Shown here: one piece after another, positions 49,692-57,281 of the stretch | Position numbering within the stretch: position 1 is the first letter of the stretch | How the letters are laid out: every line of letters starts with the position of its first letter | Assembly (NCBI GenBank): GCA_041749075.1 | Contig: JBGTBY010000022.1 | Span: 61,196 to 125,195 of the forward strand | Source: CAMTWZ01 sp041749075 | Lineage (GTDB): Bacteria > Bacteroidota > Rhodothermia > Balneolales > HLUCCA01 | Length of the DNA: 64,000 bases | Direction: 5' to 3' | Made by a program: the position numbers and the translations under genes | Notes under the pieces: model-generated | Seen by the model: only the letters and a program-made list of their open reading frames with translations | Databases searched by the model: none | Told to the model about the DNA's origin: nothing

Positions 49692-51477
49692 GCGGCGATG
49701 GCTGCTGCCGCTGATGTGGCTCGCGGCCGTGGTTGTGGTGAATCCGATCGGGAATTTCCCTCTGAACGACGATTGGAGCTACGCGCTGAATGTGCGCAAT
49801 TGGGTGGATGGGGGCGTGTTCAAGTTCAATGATTGGGCAGCGATGACCCAACTCACCCATATTCTGCTCGGCATCGGGGTGACGGAATGGGTGGGATTTT
49901 CGCACACGGCGTTGCGGTTCGTGACGCTGGGGGTGGTTCTACTTTGGATCGTCGGGGCGCATGGCATGCGCCCGTGGCATTTGTCGGGGCGCACAATGTC
50001 GGGGCGGATGGCATCCGCCCAAAACGATGTTAATCAATCGGTCGCGTGCCACGAAAATCAAAAGGGCGCGTGCCACGCGAATGAAAAGGGCGCGTGCCAT
50101 GAAAATCTGAAGGGCGCGTGCCACGCGCCCCTACGTTTCGCGTTGATCTTCAATCCTCTTTTTTTCTCCCTTTCCTTCACGTTCATGACGGATGTTCTGT
50201 TCGTGATCTTGTTTCTGGTGTCGATGGATCTTCTCGTCCGGGAAAAATGGGGATGGGGCACGGTATTCGCCGTTCTGGCCACCCTCACACGGCAAACGGG
50301 GGTGGGGATTGGGTTGTCAATGATGGCAACTGTCGGGGCGCATCGCATGCGCCCATGGAAAATGTCGGGGCGGATGTCGTCGGGACATGCGTCGGGGCAA
50401 ATGTCGGGGCGTACGTCGTCGGGGCGTACGTCGTCGGGACATGCGTCGGGACAAATGTCGGGGCGGATGGCATCCGCCCCCCACGATGCGCCGCAAAAGG
50501 GCGCGTGCGATGCGGATAAAGAGGGCGCGTGCCACGCGCCCCTACGGATGTCGATCGTGGTTTCGATCATTTTAATCTCTGTCCTTGGCGCGTATTCCGT
50601 CATCATGTCCCATTTCGGGGTGATTTCGGGCAACTACAACACGCTCGGGGACCTGCTATGGATTCTGGACCATGAACGTCCGCTGGCTCGGATGGCGGCC
50701 AACGCGGCGTTGGTGGGGGTGTATTTGGGGCTGTTCACGCTGCCGGTGCTTCCGCTGGCGTGGCGCCGGCATTGGAATTCGGCGCCGTGGTGGGTCTTCG
50801 CAGGCATCACGGTCGTCTTGTTCGGACTCACGTGGGGACGATTTCCCATGACCCACGACGGAAATCTGCTGTTCGGATGGGGAATAGGTCCCATATTACT
50901 GACGGGAGGGAATGGCTTTGAGAGTCCGTGGCCATGGATGGGTGTTTGGCTACAGGGGATGGGCGCGGCGGGGGGAGGGGTTCTTGCCGTTGCCGCATGG
51001 AACGCCCTTCGCGATCCCCAATCCGCACCAATCATCCGATGGGGAGTTGTCGTGATGGTCGGCTTCACGCTATTCATCCTCATCAACCAGTTTTTCTTCG
51101 ATCGCTACTTCTTGCTGCTCGTCCCATTCGCGTTATGGGTGATGGCGCCGGAATCGACATCCGCATCGCGCCGTGCCCGCATCACCAGTTGGGTCCTCAT
51201 CGGCATCATGGCGGCGTATTCCATCCTCGGAACGAGGCAATATTTGGATGTGAACCGCGAGCGATGGGCCGCCGTGGAATCGCTGATGGATGGGGGCGTG
51301 ACGGCATCCGACATCGATGGCGGGTTCGAGGTGAATAAGTGGTTCGGGAATGAGAGTCCGCAGGATGCGAGGTTTGTGATTGGGGTTCGAGCTCCGGCAA
51401 ATGGCGGTCTCATCGCGGAGTACGAGTACGGACTGGGTGTCTGGGATAATCGGGAATCGGAAATCAGAAATCAGTAA
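49675..51477 (+). CDS. GT-C (family 39-like) membrane glycosyltransferase with two repeat-encoded loops
   Basis: A polytopic membrane protein of 600 aa. The first periplasmic loop has PLNDDWSYALNVRNWVDGG, matching the acidic D-D/E pattern of ArnT/PMT-like GT-C enzymes, so it likely transfers a polyprenyl-linked sugar. Two stretches between membrane helices are made from GGGGCGGATGGCATCC and GGGCGCGTGCCACGCGCCC palindromes. The first, 49958-50130, gives GAHGMRPWHLSGRTMSGRM and three ACHExxKG units. The second, 50326-50548, gives repeated MSSGHASGQMSGRTSSGR. They occur in front of hydrophobic helices and keep the frame. ATG 49675 is preferred because translation from 49612 only reads the end of the upstream gene. 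Confidence 0.75.
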   Translation: MASWSERRWLLPLMWLAAVVVVNPIGNFPLNDDWSYALNVRNWVDGGVFKFNDWAAMTQLTHILLGIGVTEWVGFSHTALRFVTLGVVLLWIVGAHGMRPWHLSGRTMSGRMASAQNDVNQSVACHENQKGACHANEKGACHENLKGACHAPLRFALIFNPLFFSLSFTFMTDVLFVILFLVSMDLLVREKWGWGTVFAVLATLTRQTGVGIGLSMMATVGAHRMRPWKMSGRMSSGHASGQMSGRTSSGRTSSGHASGQMSGRMASAPHDAPQKGACDADKEGACHAPLRMSIVVSIILISVLGAYSVIMSHFGVISGNYNTLGDLLWILDHERPLARMAANAALVGVYLGLFTLPVLPLAWRRHWNSAPWWVFAGITVVLFGLTWGRFPMTHDGNLLFGWGIGPILLTGGNGFESPWPWMGVWLQGMGAAGGGVLAVAAWNALRDPQSAPIIRWGVVVMVGFTLFILINQFFFDRYFLLLVPFALWVMAPESTSASRRARITSWVLIGIMAAYSILGTRQYLDVNRERWAAVESLMDGGVTASDIDGGFEVNKWFGNESPQDARFVIGVRAPANGGLIAEYEYGLGVWDNRESEIRNQ

Positions 51478-51747
51478 GAGAGGCTTGAAATAAGTTCGAT
51501 TTCGGCAAATGATTCCCGATTTAAGGTCCTTCGCTTCGGGCTACGTCCTTCGCTCAGGATGACATGCATAGCTCGTAAATAAATAGGCGGCAAGTTCCTT
51601 CGCGCGAAAAGCGCTCAGGATGACAAGCCGCCTCTTCTGTTATTTAGGGGATGCGATTGTCATCCTGAGGGAGCTCTGCGACCGAAGGATCTATTCCGCA
51701 TCCCGATTTCAACATTCAACATTCAAACTTCAACATTATCTTAGGCC
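51478..51747. repeat. Composite nested hairpin repeat, copy 7 (core 51586-51632, interrupted)
   Basis: Left outer unit GGTCCTTCGCTTCGGGC...CAGGATGACA (51525-51564); right outer unit TGTCATCCTGAGGGAGCTC...GACCGAAGGATC (51659-51690). The core keeps only the six outermost bases of each arm, GGCGGC and GCCGCC. Its interior is replaced by another outer-family unit (AGTTCCTTCGCGCG...CTCAGGATGACAA). One repeat has entered another here. Confidence 0.88.
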
Positions 51748-52275
51748 ATGAACAAAGACCTCACCCGCTTCATCGTCACGTCGCTCGGCATTTTCATCGC
51801 CTGGTATCTTTTATATGATTTGTGGATCCTGCCGGATGGGCGCGTGGATTATGCGCTGTCTCTTCACATAATCTCCATGTCGAAGGGCATTTTGGAGCTG
51901 ATGGGATTCGACATCATGACCTATGCTCGTGTGATCACAATTCCGGGTGCGAACGGCATCGAAATGGTGGACGGATGCAATGGGATCGAGGCGTTGGGCT
52001 TGTTCGTCGGCTTTGTGGTGGCGTACAAAGGGACCTGGAAAAACCGCGCGTGGTTCATCCCGCTAGGACTTTTCCTGATTTATCTGGTCAACATCGTGAG
52101 GGTGGTTGTGCTCGTGATCACGCAGCAACACGCGCCTCAGATCTTCACTATCACGCATGATTATTCGACGACGGCCATTTTCTACATCGTCATCTTCGCG
52201 ATGTGGGTGTGGTGGAGTCATTTGGGGGATAAGAATGTGATCGGGAATCGGGAATCAGTAATCAGTGAGCAGTGA
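51748..52275 (+). CDS. Exosortase-family cysteine transpeptidase
   Basis: A protein of 175 aa with five to six membrane helices. The catalytic triad of exosortases is visible: Cys77 in VDGCNGIEALGLFVGF, Arg118 in YLVNIVRVVVLV and His137 in FTITHDYSTTAIFYIVIF. It is one of the short Bacteroidota forms. It would cleave PID-CTERM-type signals, and the micro-protein at 42517 is the only candidate substrate seen in the window. The exact subfamily (for example XrtF, XrtN, XrtX) cannot be assigned without profile searches. Followed by GTGAGCAGTGAGC and GAAATCAGAAATCAG words. Confidence 0.88.
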   Translation: MNKDLTRFIVTSLGIFIAWYLLYDLWILPDGRVDYALSLHIISMSKGILELMGFDIMTYARVITIPGANGIEMVDGCNGIEALGLFVGFVVAYKGTWKNRAWFIPLGLFLIYLVNIVRVVVLVITQQHAPQIFTITHDYSTTAIFYIVIFAMWVWWSHLGDKNVIGNRESVISEQ

Positions 52276-52347
52276 GCAGTGAGCTGAAATCAGAAATCAG
52301 AAATCAGTAAGATGGGCTTGACATAAGTTCGATTTCGGCAAATATTT

Positions 52348-52473
52348 CCCGCTTCCCGCTTCCCGCTTCCCGCTTCCCGCTTCCCGCTTCCCGCTTCCCG
52401 CTTCCCGCTTCCCGCTTCCCGCTTCCCGCTTCCCGCTTCCCGCTTCCCGCTTCCCGCTTCCCGCTTCCCGCTT
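52348..52473. repeat. Perfect heptanucleotide array (CCCGCTT)x18
   Basis: Eighteen uninterrupted copies of CCCGCTT, 126 bp. It ends two bases before the stop codon of the convergent pcm gene. Read on the minus strand it gives an open frame of GSGKREA repeats, which is not a gene. Confidence 0.95.
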
Positions 52474-52474
52474 C

Positions 52475-53110
52475 CTACTTCCACCCTTTCTCCCCAATAA
52501 GAGGCACGAACTTGAATCCGTCGTAGCGCTCCTCTTCGTAGTCGGTCTCCGACACCCTCCACAGGCGAAGCATATGTTGCGTGTCGGTGTCGCCAACCGG
52601 GATCACGAGTCTCCCTCCGATTTTCAGCTGCCCTAACAAGGCATCGGGCACAACGGGGGCTCCAGCCGTGACCACGATTCCGTCATATGGAGCGTACGCG
52701 CTCCATCCAACCGTGCCATCGCCGCACTTCAATTCCGGGCGATATCCCATACCACGCAGCAATTCCCGCGCTTTCAGGTAGAGCGGCTCGTGGCGTTCCA
52801 CGCTGAACACCTTGTGACCCATTTCACACAAGATCGCACATTGATACCCCGATCCGGTCCCGATTTCTAACACCGTCTCACCCGGATGCAAATCAAGTAA
52901 TTCGGTCTGTTTTGCGACGGTGAAGGGCTGCGAAATGGTCTGCTTCATCCCGATCGGCAAGGCCGTGTCTTCATACGCCCGATGCGCCAAAGCCGAATCG
53001 ATGAAGGTCTCGCGCGCGACCGATCCGATGGCCTTCAAGACCCGCTCATCGCGGATGCCTTTGTCTTTGAGCTCGTTCACGAGGCGGGATCGGGGAGCGG
53101 TGAATTTCAT
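52475..53110 (-). CDS. pcm: Protein-L-isoaspartate O-methyltransferase
   Basis: SAM-dependent repair methyltransferase of 211 aa that acts on isoaspartyl residues in aged proteins. Visible are RETFIDSALAHRAYEDTALPIG and QTISQPFTVAKQTELL (substrate and SAM region), the motif I loop VLEIGTGSGYQCAIL, VFSVERHEPL, and GGRLVIPVGD. Normal length and start (ATG at 53110). Confidence 0.93.
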   Translation of the reverse strand: MKFTAPRSRLVNELKDKGIRDERVLKAIGSVARETFIDSALAHRAYEDTALPIGMKQTISQPFTVAKQTELLDLHPGETVLEIGTGSGYQCAILCEMGHKVFSVERHEPLYLKARELLRGMGYRPELKCGDGTVGWSAYAPYDGIVVTAGAPVVPDALLGQLKIGGRLVIPVGDTDTQHMLRLWRVSETDYEEERYDGFKFVPLIGEKGWK

Positions 53111-53476
53111 GTGCTGGGCTTGTTAGTTGTTTGTCGTTCGTGGTTTGTTGTATGTGCGAGGTACGAAGTGAAGAGATGAAATGGTGTAACGTGCGAAGCG
53201 CGAGGTGCGATGTGAAGAGAGGAAATGGTGTAACGTGCGAAGCGCGAGGTGCGATGTGAAGAGAGGAGTGATGAAAGGATGAAAAGACGAAAAAGACGAA
53301 GATAAGAATTCAGGGGTCTTCACCTCGCACATCGCGCTTCGAACATCGAACGAAATCACTGTGAAAAAAATCTGTGAAATCTGTGCAGATTTAAGAATTT
53401 ACTTCTTAAAAAACGATGAATGGTACGAATTGGACGAGGTGGAAAGGGGTAAAAAGGGACTTGCGGACAGCATACC
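53111..53476. repeat. GTGCGAAGCGCGAGGTGCGATG tandem words and a copy of the CTTGCGGACAG repeat
   Basis: GTTTGTCGTTCGTGGTTTG words (53127-53150). A direct repeat of about 54 bp follows: GAAATGGTGTAACGTGCGAAG then GCGCGAGGTGCGATGTGAAG, at about 53175-53220 and 53220-53275. Last comes the dispersed 130-bp repeat (53358-53475; AAAAATCTGTGAAATCTGTG to GGGACTTGCGGACAGC). No gene. Confidence 0.8.
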
Positions 53477-55000
53477 TTAACACCTCGCACTAGCCACCAT
53501 CAACGGCAAGATGTATACTCGGAACCGCGCATACCCGATCGGTCCGCCGAGGACGAGGAAGTACGAAATGAGCACTATCAGAACCACAAACAATTTTCGA
53601 TCTTCGTGCCATAAGCGGATGAAGCTTCTAACCGACATCACATACACAACGAGCAGAAACCCGAGATACAGAATCAGAAATGGGTACTCTGTCACGATCC
53701 GCCATCCCGCTTTCCAAACGCCGTCGCGGGCGATGGTCTCGGTGATGCCGGGTCCCGATTCATTCAATTTTCCGAAGGTGCGTTCCCAGACTTCCCGACC
53801 CGGATCCATCAACGTGAACACCATCCCTTTGGCGATCTGAATGCCATACACGATCGGATGTTGGTAGAGGATGTCTTTTGCGATGCGGGTTTTCTTCTCG
53901 GAAATCTGTGAGAATCCGTCGGCCGGATCGGCGATGCGCAGGTATCGGGCCCGAACCGTGTCGATCGATTGGCTATGGGAATATCCTTCCACGGCCGATA
54001 ATACAAACGTGGCATGACCCGTCATCAGGTTTTCTGCCGCGATGCTCGTGTAGGCGAATGTTCCGTGAGTGACATAATTCCGTGCCTGCCACAAAAACGG
54101 GATGCCAGCGGCGATGAGTGTGAAGCCGGCGATGCGTTTCCAGTCCCAACCCAAGTAGCGGAGCAACGGAATCATCACCCAGGGAAGGTAAAAGGTGATG
54201 GGTTTGAGGAGGGTGGCGAGGCCCAACAGAAGAGAGGAACCGTAGGGGCGGATGGCATCCGCCCTTTTCTTCATGTTATGCGTCATTTTCTGGGGGCGGA
54301 TGCCATCCGCCCCGACGTCACGCGCCCCCACGATCCAAACCACCATCCACACGATCATCGGCGTGAAGATGAGCTCCGTCAAGATCTCCTTCGAAAAGAG
54401 GAGGAGGCCGAGATCAAAAATCAAGATCAACGCAACATGTAGGGGCGGATGGCATCCGCCCGTCTCTTTTATCGCATCATATCCGCCCTCTTTCATATTG
54501 GGCGCATGCCATGCGCCCCGACGGTTCGATTCATCGCGACGTTCCGATGCGCCCCGACGATTCGATTCTTCTTTATGCGCATGTGATGCATTAGCTAGGG
54601 GCGCATTGGAAGGGCGCATCAATGATGCGCCCATACCTAATGCGCCCTTCCACAGCGCCACCGCGCCGCCCAGATTCAGAAGCAGGAGCCCCACCTTTCC
54701 CCAGAACCCGGTTCCGAGCACGCCATACACCGCGGCGATGATGAGCGGGTAACCGGGCGGACGAATCATATCGGCCCAAGGGTCCGTGTCGGCGCTTCCA
54801 TAACCCGGAGCCAAGTACTCGCCTGTCACCAACATCGACAGCGCGTATTGCTCATACAGGGCTGAATCGCCATTGAACATCCGCTCTTCCGGGTTCTGCA
54901 GGGCCCAGAGGCCAATGGCAAGCCTCGAGAGCAAGTAGAGGGTGAAAAGCCAGGTCGGAAGAAATTTTAAATTGAAAATTTTAAATGGCATCCTCTTCAA
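53477..55000 (-). CDS. GT-C (family 39/PMT-like) membrane glycosyltransferase with repeat-encoded loops
   Basis: A polytopic protein of 507 aa. MFNGDSALYEQYALSMLVTG (metal-binding Asp) and IRPPGYPLIIAAVYGV are the first-loop motifs of GT39/ArnT-like enzymes, so it transfers a sugar from a polyprenyl carrier. About 54430-54640 encodes MRPSNAPL, RRGASERRDESNRRGAWHAP and GGCHPP from GGGGCGCATGGCATGCGCC-type palindromes. Positions 54240-54330 give GADGIRP and ADAIRPYG from the same family. The N terminus MPFKIFNLKF is the AATTTTCAATTTAAAATT repeat (54965-54990), so the true start is uncertain. Confidence 0.75.
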   Translation of the reverse strand: MKRMPFKIFNLKFLPTWLFTLYLLSRLAIGLWALQNPEERMFNGDSALYEQYALSMLVTGEYLAPGYGSADTDPWADMIRPPGYPLIIAAVYGVLGTGFWGKVGLLLLNLGGAVALWKGALGMGASLMRPSNAPLANASHAHKEESNRRGASERRDESNRRGAWHAPNMKEGGYDAIKETGGCHPPLHVALILIFDLGLLLFSKEILTELIFTPMIVWMVVWIVGARDVGADGIRPQKMTHNMKKRADAIRPYGSSLLLGLATLLKPITFYLPWVMIPLLRYLGWDWKRIAGFTLIAAGIPFLWQARNYVTHGTFAYTSIAAENLMTGHATFVLSAVEGYSHSQSIDTVRARYLRIADPADGFSQISEKKTRIAKDILYQHPIVYGIQIAKGMVFTLMDPGREVWERTFGKLNESGPGITETIARDGVWKAGWRIVTEYPFLILYLGFLLVVYVMSVRSFIRLWHEDRKLFVVLIVLISYFLVLGGPIGYARFRVYILPLMVASARC

Positions 55001-55090
55001 TATTCAGAGTATGTGACAAAATGCGAGCCACCCGAAACCTCAACATTTAAAATTTTAAATTTAAAATTCTCAAGCACATTTAAAATTAGT
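55001..55090. repeat. AATTTTAAATTTAAAATT repeats
   Basis: ACATTTAAAATTTTAAATTT and CACATTTAAAATTAGTC at 55040-55090; inverse of the AATTTTAAATTGAAAATT copy at 54962-54985 that forms the start of the GT-C gene. Same family as between rmlB and rmlA. Confidence 0.7.
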
Positions 55091-56071
55091 CTACCCGTAG
55101 ACCTGCCACATGCTCGTGAGCAAGGTTTTCAGGTCCGAATGCTTCGCCTTCCACCCCAATTTCTCTTCGGCAACGATGGAATTCGCATACACGGTAGATG
55201 GATCGCCTTCGCGGCGCCCGACAAACGTGAACGGGACCTGCTTTCCGGATATCTCTTCCGTCATCTTGATCACATCCAGCACCGAATAACCGACGCCAGT
55301 CGCCAGATTGCATTTCAGGTTTTCGCCGGTGCGGATGATGTAATCAACCGCTGCCACATGCGCCGTAGCCAGATCATTCACATGGATGTAATCGCGAACG
55401 CAGGTTCCATCAGGCGTCGGATAGTCACTTCCGTTCACCACCATCGATTTGCGGGTCCCATTGGCCACTTCCAACACGATCGGAAGGAGGTTGGCGGGAT
55501 TTTTCTCGAGTCCGCGCACGCGACCCTTCACATCATACCCCGCCGCATTGAAATACCGAAGTGCCGCGAATCGGATGCCCTTCAATTGGGAATACCAATC
55601 CAGATACCGCTCCACTTCCAACTTCGTGAAGCCATAATAGCTCATCGGATTCTGCGGATGCGCCTCATCCATCGGCAGATACTGTGGTTCGCCATAGGTG
55701 GCGCTGGATGAGGAAAACACGATGTGTTTCACTCCCGCCTCACACATGGCATTCAAAATGTTAATCGTGCCGACCAGGTTCGTGATGCTGTATTTCTCGG
55801 GTTTATCCATGCTCTCACCAGCGTTTTTGAACGCGGCGAAATGGACGACTGAATCGTAGGCCGTAGACCGTAGACCGTTGGACGAGAAGACTTTTTTCAG
55901 GTCTCCCATATTGAGAATATCGCCCTTTATAAAAGTCGCTTTGGGATGGATGTTCGCCTCCACGCCGGTGAGGAGGTTGTCGAAAATGGTGACATCATGT
56001 CCGTTTTCGATGAATTCATACACTGTGTGCGAACCGATGTATCCGGCTCCGCCGATGACGAGGATGTTCAT
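55091..56071 (-). CDS. galE: UDP-glucose 4-epimerase
   Basis: A protein of 326 aa that interconverts UDP-glucose and UDP-galactose for surface sugars. MNILVIGGAGYIGSHTVYEF (NAD motif), FSSSSATYGEP, MSYYGFTKLEVE (Y-x-x-x-K), RYFNAAGYDVKGRVRGLEKN and GDGxCVRDYIHVNDLA-like DGTCVRDYIHVNDLA are complete. Between LKKVF and VVHFAAFK the words SSNGLRSTAYDS are encoded by a CCGTAGACCGTAGACCGT repeat (55853-55884). ATG 56071 is used because translation further upstream is repeat sequence. Confidence 0.93.
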   Translation of the reverse strand: MNILVIGGAGYIGSHTVYEFIENGHDVTIFDNLLTGVEANIHPKATFIKGDILNMGDLKKVFSSNGLRSTAYDSVVHFAAFKNAGESMDKPEKYSITNLVGTINILNAMCEAGVKHIVFSSSSATYGEPQYLPMDEAHPQNPMSYYGFTKLEVERYLDWYSQLKGIRFAALRYFNAAGYDVKGRVRGLEKNPANLLPIVLEVANGTRKSMVVNGSDYPTPDGTCVRDYIHVNDLATAHVAAVDYIIRTGENLKCNLATGVGYSVLDVIKMTEEISGKQVPFTFVGRREGDPSTVYANSIVAEEKLGWKAKHSDLKTLLTSMWQVYG

Positions 56072-56185
56072 TATCGTTTTCTGTTGTCGGTTTTCAGTTT
56101 TCAGTTTTAAGATAGCGAAGCGCGATGTGCGAAGTGCGAGGCAAGATGGGCTTGAAATATTTTTTAATCGGCACATCTTACGATT

Positions 56186-56255
56186 CCCGATTCCCGATTC
56201 CCGATTCCCGATTCCCGATTCCCGATTCCCGATTCCCGATTCCCGATTCCCGATT
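56186..56255. repeat. Perfect heptanucleotide array (CCCGATT)x10
   Basis: Ten uninterrupted CCCGATT units (70 bp), preceded by a partial unit CGATT at 56181. It lies between the divergent galE and popT-like genes, so it is in their promoter region. A shorter array of the same unit (five copies) is at 61625-61659. Confidence 0.95.
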
Positions 56256-56312
56256 CATTTAAAATTCAACATTCAACCTTCAACATTATCCGATTTGGGA
56301 TACCTTTAGCGA

Positions 56313-57281
56313 ATGAAATCCCACCTCTTCCTCTACTTAAAGGGCTTCGCGATGGGCTCGGCCGATGTGGTTCCGGGCGTGAGTGGCGGCACGATGGCCC
56401 TCATCACCGGTATTTACACGCAATTGCTCGATGCGATCAAAAGCGTGGATGCCCAAGCGATCAAGCTTCTGCTCACATTAAAATGGAAAGCCGCGTTCGA
56501 ACGCATCCATTGGCGGTTTCTTGTGGTTTTATTGGGAGGGATTTTCACCGCCGTCATCTTTTTCACACGCGTCATCCCCCTTCCCGAACTCATCCATTCC
56601 CATCCGGTTCAGGTGTACGGCTTGTTTTTCGGACTCATCCTCGGCTCGGTCTTCGTCGTCTGGAAAGACATGGGTGGCTTCGACGTTCGTCTGGCTTTGT
56701 TCATGCTGGCGGGCACCATCATCGGATTTTGGGTGGTAAACCTGGTCCCCACCGAAACCCCAGACCATCCGTTGTTCATTTTCTTTGCCGGATCGATCGC
56801 CATTTGCGCGATGGTGCTTCCGGGAATTTCGGGATCCTTCATCCTGCTCATTCTGCGCAAATATGACTACATCCTGGGGCAGTTTTCACTGCTTTTCGGA
56901 CCCGAAACCCTGTCCGCATTCATGGTCCTTATCCCATTCGGGCTCGGCATCCTCACTGGCATCGCCTTGTTCACCCGGTTCCTGAGCTGGCTGCTTCATC
57001 ACTATGGACAACCGACCATGGCCGTGCTCATCGGTTTCATGATCGGATCGCTTTGGGTGATCTGGCCTTGGCAGGAACGCACCTATGTGACCGTGCGCGA
57101 AAAAGAGAAACTCATCCATAGCGAACCGGTTCTGCCGGTCTTGATGAGCCCCGAATTCGGTTGGGGTGTGTTCATGATGATTGTCGGTCTAGCCCTGGTT
57201 CTCGCGTTGGAGCGAATCGCCCGTGCCCAGAAGGTCATAGCGCCATCCGAATCCGGACTTCCACCGACATCGGGTGGATGA
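56313..57281 (+). CDS. DUF368/PopT-type polyprenyl-phosphate transporter
   Basis: A polytopic protein of 322 aa. LKGFAMGSADVVPGVSGGTMALITGIY and the second repeat MVLPGISGSFILLILRKYDYI are the two inverted-repeat signature helices of DUF368. Members of this family (PopT) return undecaprenyl phosphate to the cytoplasmic leaflet, which suits the polysaccharide genes of this region. The last 47 bases overlap the end of the convergent barrel gene. The long polar tail SESGLPPTSGG may be an extension into it. Confidence 0.88.
   Translation: MKSHLFLYLKGFAMGSADVVPGVSGGTMALITGIYTQLLDAIKSVDAQAIKLLLTLKWKAAFERIHWRFLVVLLGGIFTAVIFFTRVIPLPELIHSHPVQVYGLFFGLILGSVFVVWKDMGGFDVRLALFMLAGTIIGFWVVNLVPTETPDHPLFIFFAGSIAICAMVLPGISGSFILLILRKYDYILGQFSLLFGPETLSAFMVLIPFGLGILTGIALFTRFLSWLLHHYGQPTMAVLIGFMIGSLWVIWPWQERTYVTVREKEKLIHSEPVLPVLMSPEFGWGVFMMIVGLALVLALERIARAQKVIAPSESGLPPTSGG

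Noticed and set aside
52290..52596. Open frames encoding GSGKREA repeats beside pcm
   Set aside because: They are direct translations of the CCCGCTT microsatellite on the minus strand, with no start context, and end at the array borders.
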